A DNA stretch of 64,000 nt, from positions 124,001-188,000 of the forward strand of contig JAUMVK010000004.1 of assembly GCA_030530205.1 (NCBI GenBank). Reading direction: 5' to 3'. A program made the translations under genes and the position numbers. Below the pieces are notes generated by a model. That model was not told the DNA's origin, searched no databases, and saw nothing but the letters and a program-made list of their open reading frames with translations. This DNA is from RGIG3701 sp030530205 (lineage in GTDB: Bacteria; Planctomycetota; Planctomycetia; Pirellulales; Thermoguttaceae). Of the stretch, positions 41,735 to 51,481 are shown piece after piece; positions within the stretch are counted from its first letter, which is position 1; each line of letters opens with the position of its first letter.

Positions 41735-41762
41735 TGGAAATTTCTGCAAACCCGTTTATAAT
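41735..41762 (+). promoter_or_regulatory. Promoter of the first PEP-CTERM esterase
   Basis: TGGAAA (41735-41740), 16-bp spacer, TATAAT (41757-41762). The core is conserved at 45231-45258 before the second paralog. Confidence 0.7.
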
Positions 41763-41802
41763 TTAAAATACGTAAATGAAATAAATTACAAGGAGATTTA
41801 AA

Positions 41803-44800
41803 ATGCTCAAACGAAACTGCGCCTTTTTTGCCTTTTCATTAATAATACTGTGTGCGTTCAGTCTGACCGCGAAGGCGGAGATCACGGACCAGTCCGGCCT
41901 GCTGACCGGCTACCATACCGTGTACGAGCTGAGCCTCCCGACCAGTATGAACTATTCGACTACGGAACCGGCCTATTCGGTGGATAATACGGCCCGTCTT
42001 GCGGCGGACAATTATAAAATTGAAAAGATCGGGTACTATTTCTCCCTGAAGTCCAGCGGTACCGATACGACCGAGTGGGTGGGGATCACGATGGACGCTT
42101 TCACGTCGGATTACACCAAAATGGGTGTTCCGACCTTCGGCAGCGGCGCCGTTTTTCAGCAGTATGTCACGAACATGGCGTACAAATCGAACGCGGCCGC
42201 GCTGAATACCGGCTCGCTTAACGCCGCCGCGGGGATCAGGGTCAAGAAGGGGAATATTGAGTTTTGGCCCAACAACTACAACGGCAACAATGCGTTAGAC
42301 ATTCCGAACGCTCAAACTAATTACGACTTTGGCGACACACGCGACGGCGGCGGAAACTACGGCTCGATGCAGATCCACGACCACGAGAACAAGACCGTCG
42401 TGATGGCGATCAACAACTGGAACGGCGGCGGGAACTGCATGGGGATCGGGAACAACACCCAGTACTCCGGGAACAACCAGATCAATCCCGACTGGACGTT
42501 TGCGAATACAGCGAGCGTCTATTCCGACCGTCAGCTCGGCGTTTACGTGAAATACCTCTTTGATGATGTTACGAATGGTCAGCGTGCCGCAGTGGAAACG
42601 GACTCGGCCAGGATGGAGCGCGTGTACCAGTACGAGGTTTCTCAAGGCGGTAACACTCCATCAGCGGACTTCACCGCCAATGTGAACAGCCTCTCGGGAA
42701 TGCCGATCGACCGCGTGGGTTACTACTACCGCCTGACGAAGGGCAGTTCGGTCGATTACGCTTACGTTTCCTACGACGCGTTGGACAAGACCAGCCGAAC
42801 GAAACTCGGAATTCCAGAAAATCAGAACTTTATGTTCCAGACTGGCGTGAAGAACATGACGGTCTATTCCAACGTCGCAAACGTTGAGAACGGCACCGGC
42901 CTGACCGGGAATGTGGAGATCTGGAGCACGGACTATGCAACGGCTAACGGGGCCAACGTTCCCGGCGCAGACGGTAACACCTACGACTTCGGTGATACAC
43001 CTTCAGGCAGTGGAAATGGTCACGGTTCATTCCAGATCCATAACACAACCAAAGGACAAACCGTCATCGCCTATAATAACCACAGGGCACCCAATCCCAG
43101 CGTAGGGATTGGAAATAACCTATCTGGTCACCCTGATTGGACGTTCATAACGAACGGGAACAATTACGACTCCGTGACGCTCGACGTTCTGGCATCTCCC
43201 GCGATCGCGCCGATGATGGCCGAGGCGACAAACGGCTCGCAGTATTCCGTGGTCCAGGGGCTGCGCCTGACCACACAAATGGAGACCAACTGGAATAGCA
43301 CAAATACGCTGAAATACGACATCGTCGATAACGCGGCGGCTATGAAAACCGATGGCATCATGTTTGACCGCATCGGTTACTACATCGAATACGCGCCGAC
43401 CTACGACAGCGAACTGCATTACGCATTCGTCTCCATGGACGCTTTCACCGATGACATTACGAAAATCGGCGTTCCGAATGTGGAATCCGGTATTTTCTGG
43501 CAGAAGACCGTCAAGAATCTGGAAGTCAGCACGAACGTACCGGCCAATGAGGGGATCATCACCGCCGGCAAGTTCCATCAGGGCTACCTGGAATTCTGGC
43601 CCAGCAATTACGGTCAGGCCAAAGGCAACGTGATCACTGCGGGGAGCGGCGATGTGTTCGACATCAACGACTCGGGAGCTTCGACCGCTGCGGGGCACGG
43701 CAGTATGCAGGTCCACAACCTGGATAAAGAAGAAACGGTTTTTTCCGTCTGCCATTTCAACGGTGGAAAATCTTATGGAGCCGGTACGAACCCGAAAGCA
43801 TCCACGAATTCAGGCGGCGGCCAGAGAGACTGGACTTTCGACTATTCTCGCCAGGATTACAAAATCGCGAACGTTTATACCTTCGTACGTGAATCCGACG
43901 CGGTGCTGACGCTCGACGATTCGTCGTACAAAGGCTTCTACCAGCGCCACGACGATCAGGCGACGGTGACTCTTGCCGGTTCGATCAAACTGGCCGACGG
44001 CGCGAGCTTCGACAAAATTCAGGTCTCCAGCGATGGAACTACCTGGACCGATTTGGACGTCAGCGGTACAAACTACTCCGGCACGTTCACGCTCGACAGC
44101 GGGTGGCACTACCTGGACGTCCGCGCGCTGGATGAGTCCGGAAAGGTCATGACGAGTACCAGCACCAACAGAATTGGCGTCGGTGACATTTTCATCACGG
44201 CCGGGCAGTCGAACTCCACGAACTATGGCGACGCGGCCCAGAGTACCGTTTCCGGGAACGTCGTTTCCCTGAATCTGACCACGGGGAAATGGGACGTTGC
44301 GAACGACCCGCAGCCGACCCTGATCAACGGTCAAGGCGATGGAAGCAACCGCGGCTCGACGTGGCCCGCTTTCGGTGATGCGCTTTCCGAATTGACGGGC
44401 GTCCCGGTCGGGATCGTTTCGGTCGGCTGGGGCGGAAGCAGCGTCCAGCAATGGAACCCGGACAATGTCGATACATCGGCGGAGGGCTGGGACACGATCG
44501 GTTATACTCCCGGCAATTCGACGCTTTACGGCCGTCTCGCGCTGGCGATTCAGGAACTGGATGGCGATTTCACGGGCGTTCTGTGGCATCAGGGCGAATC
44601 GAACCGCGGTGACACGAATTACGCGAGCAAGCTCGAATCCCTGATCGAAGCCTCGTGGCAGTTCGCGAACGAAAACTTCGACACAGACCGCTTCCCGTGG
44701 ATGGTGGCTCTGGTCTCGGCGAACGGCAACGAGCAGCTTGATGATGTGGTGCGTGAGCAGCAGCTTATGGTCATCAACAACTACGACGAAGTGTTCCAGG

Positions 44801-45024
44801 GCCCCGACTCCGACCTGCTTCTTGGCGATTACCGCGGGCTTGGCGGCAACCACATTCACTTCAGCGAACTGGGGCTTTTGACCCTTGGTCAGATGTGGGC
44901 GTTGCAATACGCCAACGATGTCATGGGCATCCCTGAGCCGTCCACGTGGGCTTTGTTACTTATCGGCGTGGGTGCGCTGTTTGGTGTCCGCGCAAGAAAC
45001 AGGAAAAATCGGGTGGCTGCGTAA
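41803..45024 (+). CDS. PEP-CTERM SGNH-type (sialate O-acetylesterase-like) esterase with three repeated N-terminal domains, copy 1
   Basis: 1,073 residues with AAGGAG before the ATG. The signal peptide is 1-26. Three domains of about 200 residues follow (roughly 28-245, 250-465, 470-695). Each contains a GYY..-type strand, an AYVSMDAFT-like strand, a GNxEFWPxNY-like turn, YDFGD, HGSMQIHN and PDWTF. An Ig-like linker comes next (about 700-795), then a SASA/SGNH esterase domain with the nucleophile in ITAGQSNST (about 798-806), LWHQGESNRGD (about 927-937) and GGNHIHFSELG near the end. The C-terminus IPEPSTWALLLIGVGALFGV is a PEP-CTERM sorting signal followed by basic residues, for exosortase processing. 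Likely removes acetyl groups from glycans at the cell surface. Confidence 0.88.
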   Translation: MLKRNCAFFAFSLIILCAFSLTAKAEITDQSGLLTGYHTVYELSLPTSMNYSTTEPAYSVDNTARLAADNYKIEKIGYYFSLKSSGTDTTEWVGITMDAFTSDYTKMGVPTFGSGAVFQQYVTNMAYKSNAAALNTGSLNAAAGIRVKKGNIEFWPNNYNGNNALDIPNAQTNYDFGDTRDGGGNYGSMQIHDHENKTVVMAINNWNGGGNCMGIGNNTQYSGNNQINPDWTFANTASVYSDRQLGVYVKYLFDDVTNGQRAAVETDSARMERVYQYEVSQGGNTPSADFTANVNSLSGMPIDRVGYYYRLTKGSSVDYAYVSYDALDKTSRTKLGIPENQNFMFQTGVKNMTVYSNVANVENGTGLTGNVEIWSTDYATANGANVPGADGNTYDFGDTPSGSGNGHGSFQIHNTTKGQTVIAYNNHRAPNPSVGIGNNLSGHPDWTFITNGNNYDSVTLDVLASPAIAPMMAEATNGSQYSVVQGLRLTTQMETNWNSTNTLKYDIVDNAAAMKTDGIMFDRIGYYIEYAPTYDSELHYAFVSMDAFTDDITKIGVPNVESGIFWQKTVKNLEVSTNVPANEGIITAGKFHQGYLEFWPSNYGQAKGNVITAGSGDVFDINDSGASTAAGHGSMQVHNLDKEETVFSVCHFNGGKSYGAGTNPKASTNSGGGQRDWTFDYSRQDYKIANVYTFVRESDAVLTLDDSSYKGFYQRHDDQATVTLAGSIKLADGASFDKIQVSSDGTTWTDLDVSGTNYSGTFTLDSGWHYLDVRALDESGKVMTSTSTNRIGVGDIFITAGQSNSTNYGDAAQSTVSGNVVSLNLTTGKWDVANDPQPTLINGQGDGSNRGSTWPAFGDALSELTGVPVGIVSVGWGGSSVQQWNPDNVDTSAEGWDTIGYTPGNSTLYGRLALAIQELDGDFTGVLWHQGESNRGDTNYASKLESLIEASWQFANENFDTDRFPWMVALVSANGNEQLDDVVREQQLMVINNYDEVFQGPDSDLLLGDYRGLGGNHIHFSELGLLTLGQMWALQYANDVMGIPEPSTWALLLIGVGALFGVRARNRKNRVAA

Positions 45025-45046
45025 CATTTCCGCCCGCAAGTTTCAG

Positions 45047-45081
45047 AACGCTCGCCGCTCAAAACGACGGGCGTTTTTTTT
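45047..45081 (+). terminator. Terminator between the two esterase paralogs
   Basis: AACGCTCG at 45047 pairs with CGGGCGTT ending at 45075 (one G-U), followed by a run of eight T. The second gene therefore uses its own promoter. Confidence 0.75.
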
Positions 45082-45230
45082 GACCATTGATCTTTTCAGG
45101 AAGAACGATTTTAAAACCCTTCGCACTTTCAGGGGGGACGGTGAAAATCCGTCAATTCTTTCCAAGTGCGGACTTTTTAAAACTTTTCTTGTTTTTTTCC
45201 GTTTTTTTTAATTTTTTATCTTTTGTGGAA

Positions 45231-45258
45231 TGGAAATTTCGGCAATCTGGTTTATAAT
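45231..45258 (+). promoter_or_regulatory. Promoter of the second PEP-CTERM esterase
   Basis: TGGAAA (45231-45236), 16-bp spacer, TATAAT (45253-45258). TGGAAATTTC-GCAA-GTTTATAAT is shared with the first paralog. Confidence 0.7.
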
Positions 45259-45298
45259 ATTGTCATATAGAGTTAAAATATAATATAAGGAGAGAAAA

Positions 45299-48200
45299 AT
45301 GCTTAAATGCTTTTGCAATTTTTTCGCTTTTACATCAATAATACTGAGCGCTTTTTGTCTGACCGCGAAGGGGGAGATCGTGGACCAGTCCGGCCTGATG
45401 ACCGGCTACCACGTGGTGTATGAGCTGGACATTCCAAACAGTCTCAACTACACAAATTCCAATCCGGCCTATTCGGTGGATAATTCAAAAACTCTTACGT
45501 ATTTGCCCGAGAAGATCGGTTACTATTTCGCTCTGACGTCCAGCAGCACCGGTGCGACCGAGTGGGTGGGGATCACGATGGACGCTTTCACGACCGATTA
45601 CACCAAAATGGGCTTCCCGACCTTCAAAAGCAACGCGGCGTACCAGCAGTACGTCACGAATATGACGTACAAATCCAACGCGGCCGCTCTGAATAACGGC
45701 ACGATCAACGCTGCCTCAGGGATCACGGTCAATAAGGGGAATATTGAGTTTTGGCCCAACAACTACGGCCAGGGAAACGCCAAAGGGATTCCGGACGCGG
45801 ATGGTGGCAAATATGACTTTGGTGACACTCGCAATAATGACGGAAACCACGGCTCCATGCAGATCCACGACTACCAGAACAAAACGACCATCATGGCGAT
45901 CAACAACTGGAACTCCGGCGGGAACTGCATGGGAATCGGGAATTACTCGGATAATCCGGACTGGACATTCGCGAATACCGCCAACGCCTACTCGAAACGC
46001 GAGCTGGGCGTTTACGTGAAATATTTCTTTGATGACGTTCAGGACACTCAGCGCGCCGCGGTGGAAGCGGATGCGGCCGGCATGGACCGCGTGTTCCAGT
46101 ACAATCTGAAGAATGGCGGGCGTACTCCGACGACGGATTTCTCCGCCATCAACACCGGCAGCAATCTCGCGGGAATGCCGATCGACCGCGTGGGTTACTA
46201 CTACCGCCTGACGAAGGGCGACGGTTCGGTCGATTACGCTTACGTTTCCTACGACGCTTTGAACCAGACGAGCCGCACGAAACTCGGCATCCCAAACAAC
46301 GATAATTTTACCTGGCAGACGGGCGTGAATAACATGACGGTCTATTCCAACGTTGCAAACGTTGAGAACGGCACCGGCCTGACCGGAAACGTGGAGATCT
46401 GGAGTACAAACTACGGAACTAACAACACAGCGAATGTTCCCGGCGCGAGTAATTCCGCTTACGACTTCGGAGATGAGAAAACTCCCGGAGGTCACGGTTC
46501 CTTCCAGATCCATAACACGACCAAGGGACAAACCGTCATCGCGTATAATGACCACGGGTCACAGAACCCCAGTGTGGGGATCGGGAACAGTTCCTCTGGT
46601 CAGCCTGACTGGACTTTCTCGAACAACGCGGGCAATTACACTTCCGTGACACTGGACGTTCTGGCCCGTCCCGCGATCGCGCCGATGATGGCCAATGCGA
46701 CGAACGGCTCGGAATACACCGTGGTGCAGGGGCTGCGCCTGACCCAGCAAATGTCGCTCAACTGGAACGTCAACAATATTCTGAAATACGATATTGTGAA
46801 CAACGCGGCGGACATGAAATCCGACGGTATCGTTTTCGACCGCGTCGGTTACTACATCGAATACGCGCCGACCTACGACAGCGAACTGCATTATGCGTTC
46901 GTCTCGATGGACGCTTTCACCGATGACATTGCGAAAATCGGCGTTCCGAATGTACAGTCCGGCATTTTCTGGCAGAGGACCGTCAAGAATCTGGAAGTCA
47001 GCACGAACATCCCGGCCAATGAAGCAAAACTCACCGCCGGCTCGTTCCATCAGGGCTACCTGGAATTCTGGCCCAGTAACTACTCGCCGGGCAAATCAAA
47101 CGTCATTAATGCCGGCAGCGGCTCGATTTTCGACATAAATGACTCGGGAGGATCGACCGCTTCGGGCCACGGCAGTATGCAGGTACACAACGTGGACACG
47201 CAAGAGACGATTTTCGCGGTCAACCATTTCAACGGCAACAAACAATACGGCGCAGGGAATAACCCGGACACTTCCAAAGGTTCGGACTGGACGCACGATG
47301 AGACCCGCAAGGATTACCAAATCGCGAACATTTATATGTTCGTGCGGGAATCCGACGCGGTTCTGACGCTTGACGATTCCTCGTACAAAGGTTTCTACCA
47401 GCGCCACGACGATCAGGCGACGGTGACTCTTGCCGGCTCGATCAAACTGGCCGACGGCGCGAGCTTCGACAAAATTCAGGTCTCCAGCGACGGAACCACC
47501 TGGACCGATCTGGACGTCAGCGGCACGAACTATTCCGGCTCCATTGATGTGGACAGCGGGTGGCACTACCTGGACGTCCGCGCGGTGGATGAGTCCGGAA
47601 AGGTCATGACGAGTACCAGCACCAACAGAATTGGCGTCGGTGATATTTTCATCACAGCCGGGCAGTCGAACTCCACCAACTGCGGTGACGCGCCTCAGAG
47701 CACCGTTTCCGGAAACGTCGTTTCTTTGAATATGACCACGGGCAAGTGGGACGTCGCGAACGACCCGCAGCCGGTCACGATCAACGGGAAAGGCGACGGC
47801 AGCAACCGCGGCTCGACGTGGCCCGCATTCGGCGACGCGCTTTCCGAAATGACGGGCGTTCCGGTCGGGATCGTTTCGGTCGGCTGGTCGGGCAGCAGTG
47901 TTCAGCAGTGGAACCCGGCCAACGTCGATACTTCGGCGGAGGGCTGGGATGAGATCGGCTACACCGCCGGCGACTCGACGCTCTATGGCCGTCTCGCGTT
48001 GGCGATTCAGGAACTGGACGGAGATTTCTCGGGCGTTCTCTGGCATCAGGGCGAATCCAACCGCGGCGACACGAACTACGCGAGCAAGCTCGAATCACTG
48101 ATCGAAGCCTCGTGGCAGTTCGCGAACGAAAACTTCGACACAGACCGCTTCCCGTGGATGGTGGCTCTGGTCTCGGCGAACGGCAACGAGCAGCTTGATG

Positions 48201-48484
48201 ATGTGGTGCGTGAGCAGCAGCTTATGGTCATCAACAACTACGACGAAGTGTTCCAGGGCCCCGACTCCGACCTGCTTCTTGGCGATTACCGCGGGCTTGG
48301 CGGCAACCACATTCACTTCAGCGAACTGGGGCTTTTGACCCTTGGTCAGATGTGGGCGTTGCAATACGCCAACGATGTCATGGGCATCCCTGAGCCGTCC
48401 ACGTGGGCTTTGTTGCTTATCGGAGTAGGGATACTGTTTGGATTCCGAGAAAGAAAACGTCATTTTCATAAAAATTTGGCCTGA
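45299..48484 (+). CDS. PEP-CTERM SGNH-type esterase with three repeated N-terminal domains, copy 2
   Basis: 1,061 residues with AAGGAGAG upstream. It has the same architecture as copy 1: signal peptide, three repeated domains (motifs such as NNGSxxQIHN-type and PDWTF recur), Ig-like linker, SASA domain with ITAGQSNSTN and LWHQGESNRGD, and a PEP-CTERM tail (IPEPSTWALLLIGVGILFGF) with a different basic end. The N-terminal domains have diverged clearly, while 48098-48414 is base-for-base identical to 44641-44957. The catalytic DxxH-like site reads GNHIHF in both copies. Separate promoter and the terminator upstream suggest independent expression. Confidence 0.88.
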   Translation: MLKCFCNFFAFTSIILSAFCLTAKGEIVDQSGLMTGYHVVYELDIPNSLNYTNSNPAYSVDNSKTLTYLPEKIGYYFALTSSSTGATEWVGITMDAFTTDYTKMGFPTFKSNAAYQQYVTNMTYKSNAAALNNGTINAASGITVNKGNIEFWPNNYGQGNAKGIPDADGGKYDFGDTRNNDGNHGSMQIHDYQNKTTIMAINNWNSGGNCMGIGNYSDNPDWTFANTANAYSKRELGVYVKYFFDDVQDTQRAAVEADAAGMDRVFQYNLKNGGRTPTTDFSAINTGSNLAGMPIDRVGYYYRLTKGDGSVDYAYVSYDALNQTSRTKLGIPNNDNFTWQTGVNNMTVYSNVANVENGTGLTGNVEIWSTNYGTNNTANVPGASNSAYDFGDEKTPGGHGSFQIHNTTKGQTVIAYNDHGSQNPSVGIGNSSSGQPDWTFSNNAGNYTSVTLDVLARPAIAPMMANATNGSEYTVVQGLRLTQQMSLNWNVNNILKYDIVNNAADMKSDGIVFDRVGYYIEYAPTYDSELHYAFVSMDAFTDDIAKIGVPNVQSGIFWQRTVKNLEVSTNIPANEAKLTAGSFHQGYLEFWPSNYSPGKSNVINAGSGSIFDINDSGGSTASGHGSMQVHNVDTQETIFAVNHFNGNKQYGAGNNPDTSKGSDWTHDETRKDYQIANIYMFVRESDAVLTLDDSSYKGFYQRHDDQATVTLAGSIKLADGASFDKIQVSSDGTTWTDLDVSGTNYSGSIDVDSGWHYLDVRAVDESGKVMTSTSTNRIGVGDIFITAGQSNSTNCGDAPQSTVSGNVVSLNMTTGKWDVANDPQPVTINGKGDGSNRGSTWPAFGDALSEMTGVPVGIVSVGWSGSSVQQWNPANVDTSAEGWDEIGYTAGDSTLYGRLALAIQELDGDFSGVLWHQGESNRGDTNYASKLESLIEASWQFANENFDTDRFPWMVALVSANGNEQLDDVVREQQLMVINNYDEVFQGPDSDLLLGDYRGLGGNHIHFSELGLLTLGQMWALQYANDVMGIPEPSTWALLLIGVGILFGFRERKRHFHKNLA

Positions 48485-48624
48485 TTAACTCTGTCTCCCC
48501 CTTTACAGAGTTTGAAAAGCGTTGTAAAATAAAAATATTCATCCCGGAAAGTTGTTTTCAGGACGAACTGGCAAAAGAGTCCGCTGCAAGATTTAAAGAA
48601 GATTCACCTGCACAAGAGTTCATT

Positions 48625-51054
48625 ATGTCGAACACATTTGATCCGTATCATACCTGGTTAGGAATTGCTCCATCGGAGCAGCCGCCGAACCACTACCGCC
48701 TTTTGGGTATCGCTCTGTTCGAGGAGAGCAGGGACGTGATCTCCAACGCGGCTGACCGGCAGATGGCTCATATTCGAACTTTCCAAAGCGGCAAACACTC
48801 TGCCGAATCGCAAAAGCTTCTCAACGAGCTTTCCGCGGCGCGAGTGACACTTCTCGACCCCAAAAAACGCGCGGAATATGATGCTAAACTTAAAGCTGCG
48901 ATGTATCCTCCAAGGCCCACGTATCAGATGGGAATGGGTCAGCCGATGCCTCCGCAGCAGATGCGAATGGGTGGAGGGGCTATTCCTCCCGCACCACCTG
49001 CGCGTCCTGCGCCTCCTCCGCCTCCAGTACCGCCCGCTCCACCCGCGCCGCCGATCATTGGAGCGTCACCTGCGAAACATTCGTCCAAAAAGCACTCGCA
49101 TTCGAATGACGATTCAACCAAATTATATGTTGCAATCGGCCTTATCGCGGTGGCAATTATCGCCCTTGCCGTGATGATCTCTTCCGGCTCCAAATCGAAA
49201 CCGGAGCAGATTGCCCAGACGCAGAATACGTCCAACGAAGATTCGGAGGGCATCAACCTCGACGAATTCAGTATGGACGATGTCGAAGAACTGCCGGAAC
49301 GTTCGGTTCAGGAGCATATTCTGGATAATCCCACGCCGGGTACAGTGAAGAAATCCGCAAAGGAAAACCCTGCCCCTAAAGCTGAGGCAACGAAAGAAAA
49401 ACCAGCCAAAACTTCATCAGTCGGGACGGAACCTGAAAGCACGGCTAAAGTGAAGGACGATTCGGTCGAAACCACCGAACAGTCTGCCGCTGTGGACACT
49501 CAGGAAGACGAAGATTCCGAAGCCGTTGAAGACGATGAAAAGGCGGAGGAAACCAAAGAAAACAGCGAGGAAGAAGAAACTGCCAAACCGGAAAAAGCCC
49601 CAACCGAGCCGAAAGCGGAAGAGAAAACCGATTCCGGGATCTCGAACGACGAAATCAGGAAACTTGGAACGGGTGTTTCACTCTGGTTGGAACCCAAGCG
49701 TGAGACCATGCTGAAATTCTACGGTGCCAGTGATCAGGTCCAGCCTGAAATTGAACTGGCGGTGGAATGGCTGAACGACAAAATGATACGTAACGCCAAA
49801 CAGGGTGTCGCTTGCTGGTCCTTTGACCACTCACTCGCCAAAAAGGGCGCGGGGTTCAAGAAAGTCCAAAATCCAGGTTTGGCCAAGCAGAATTTGATCT
49901 CTGCCACGTCGCTTGCGCTGATGGCGATTTTCGGCTCGGGCCAGATTGACCAGAAAGAGAAACAAAACTACTCCAAGGCAATTTCGTTCCTGATGTTCAA
50001 CGCCAAACCTGCCAGTGACGAACAGGTTCTTCCGGCAGATTACGCCCATGCCAAAAAGCTGGAAGCGTCCCTGGTCATTGAGGAAAACGAAAACGCTGCA
50101 TTCCACCCGCACGCGTGGGGCACAACCGCAGTTTGCAATTATATCGCGCTCACTCATCAAATAAATGACCGCAAGGAAAAGAACCTGGAACTGTACGAGA
50201 TTTTCGCCAAGGCGCTGGTCCGTCACATTGCCCGACAGCAGAACGTCGATGGTGGTTTCCCCAAGGTGGAGCGCGGCTTAAACGTGGACTGCATGCTCAA
50301 GACCCGTAAGGCGGAAAATGTGTCGGCCATCACATCGACGGTCTGGAATCTCATCGCTCTGCAAGCGGCAAAGGCCGCGGAAATCCCGGTTTCCAAAGAC
50401 ACGATTGAGAAGGCCAATGATTACCTCGCCAAGGAAATCAAGAAAATTCATGTTCAGCACAAGAATTTTGTAGGCCTGACCAAGCTGGAACTTCGTGAAA
50501 TTCGGACGGCACTGTTCGGGATACAGATTTTTGGAGAGGATTTCCCAACGTACCTGGAATCTGTGGCTCTTTTGGAGCAAATTCTGGCGGTGTACGACGA
50601 AACCCAGCTTCAGGAAAACTTCATTTGCTCGATGTATGCGCGTGATTTGCGCAGCGACTCTTGGAAAAAATGGCGTGAAAAGGTCATTGATCCGTACCTG
50701 AGAGCGCAGTGCACGAACAAACTGGAAAAGGGAAGCTGGTATTATTCGGGCGAAGTAATCAATGACGAAGGCGGCCGTTTGTACTGCACGGCCATGACTG
50801 CGCTGATTTTGGAGAGTTTCTACCGTAACGCACCCACACGTCCGCTGGATGAATGGGAAACTGCACTGGAAGAAGTCGTCATTCCCACCCCAGATTCTGC
50901 TCCCGCCGCAGCTCCTGCAGCCACTCCAGCCAAGCCAAAAGAGTCTGCGAAGGCCGAAGAGGAAGCTCCGCAGGAATCGTTCCTTGGGGAAGGTCAAGAG
51001 TTGGAACTTAGTACGGGTGACGACGACGATGATGACGATGACGACGAAGAATGA
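48625..51054 (+). CDS. Membrane protein with planctomycete J-like N-terminus and helical-toroid C-terminus
   Basis: 809 residues. Residues 1-95 (YHTWLGIAPSEQPPNHYRLL, DRQMAHIRTFQSGKHSAESQ, LLDPKKRAEYD) form the J-domain-like module that planctomycetes place at the start of many proteins. A Pro/Gly-rich linker and one membrane segment (LYVAIGLIAVAIIALAVMI, about 172-190) follow, then a Lys/Glu-rich low-complexity stretch to about 345. Residues 345-760 look like a prenyltransferase/squalene-cyclase-type alpha-toroid (VACWSFDHSLAKKG, HAWGTTAVCNYIAL, DGGFPKVERG). The tail is Asp-rich, encoded by a GAC/GAT run at 51017-51049. Enzymatic activity is not established. Confidence 0.75.
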   Translation: MSNTFDPYHTWLGIAPSEQPPNHYRLLGIALFEESRDVISNAADRQMAHIRTFQSGKHSAESQKLLNELSAARVTLLDPKKRAEYDAKLKAAMYPPRPTYQMGMGQPMPPQQMRMGGGAIPPAPPARPAPPPPPVPPAPPAPPIIGASPAKHSSKKHSHSNDDSTKLYVAIGLIAVAIIALAVMISSGSKSKPEQIAQTQNTSNEDSEGINLDEFSMDDVEELPERSVQEHILDNPTPGTVKKSAKENPAPKAEATKEKPAKTSSVGTEPESTAKVKDDSVETTEQSAAVDTQEDEDSEAVEDDEKAEETKENSEEEETAKPEKAPTEPKAEEKTDSGISNDEIRKLGTGVSLWLEPKRETMLKFYGASDQVQPEIELAVEWLNDKMIRNAKQGVACWSFDHSLAKKGAGFKKVQNPGLAKQNLISATSLALMAIFGSGQIDQKEKQNYSKAISFLMFNAKPASDEQVLPADYAHAKKLEASLVIEENENAAFHPHAWGTTAVCNYIALTHQINDRKEKNLELYEIFAKALVRHIARQQNVDGGFPKVERGLNVDCMLKTRKAENVSAITSTVWNLIALQAAKAAEIPVSKDTIEKANDYLAKEIKKIHVQHKNFVGLTKLELREIRTALFGIQIFGEDFPTYLESVALLEQILAVYDETQLQENFICSMYARDLRSDSWKKWREKVIDPYLRAQCTNKLEKGSWYYSGEVINDEGGRLYCTAMTALILESFYRNAPTRPLDEWETALEEVVIPTPDSAPAAAPAATPAKPKESAKAEEEAPQESFLGEGQELELSTGDDDDDDDDDEE

Positions 51055-51085
51055 CCCAATCAGGCAAAAAAGAGAAGGTTACTGA

Positions 51086-51361
51086 ATGAAAAACGAAATC
51101 CAGCAAAACATCCGCACCGGAAATTTTGTACGCTTCGGACTTTTTATCACCGTTCTTGCAGGGCTTTTTTTCCTGATTTGGGGAGTCCGCCTGATAACTC
51201 GTGAACTCCCGCCTCCGCCTCCGGAAGCGTTTGCGCCTCACATGACATCCCCTTTAAATGTCAACGTACGAAAGTCTCAGGAAAGTGAGGCCCCTGCTGA
51301 ACCAGAGACAGTTCTTCTGAATGTGGATGGTCAAGTGTATGAGGGCCGGGTTCAGAAATAG
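51086..51361 (+). CDS. Small single-pass membrane protein
   Basis: 91 residues, starting 31 bases after the toroid gene. A transmembrane segment FGLFITVLAGLFFLIWGVRL is followed by a Pro run (PPPPPEAF) and a short acidic part. No family recognised. Probably co-transcribed with the upstream membrane protein; a terminator follows at 51394-51420. Confidence 0.6.
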   Translation: MKNEIQQNIRTGNFVRFGLFITVLAGLFFLIWGVRLITRELPPPPPEAFAPHMTSPLNVNVRKSQESEAPAEPETVLLNVDGQVYEGRVQK

Positions 51362-51393
51362 TTCGAGTTTTTTTCTGTTCAGTTTTATTTACA

Positions 51394-51420
51394 AGATGGT
51401 CGTTTCGGCCACCTTTTTTT
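51394..51420 (+). terminator. Intrinsic terminator after the small membrane protein
   Basis: AGATGGTCG (51394-51402) pairs with CGGCCACCT (51406-51414) with one mismatch and one G-U, loop TTT, followed by seven T. Confidence 0.75.
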
Positions 51421-51481
51421 ATAAAATCCAATAATTTTAATATTTTTTCTGGAAATTATCCGGTTTTTCTCTCAAACTCGT

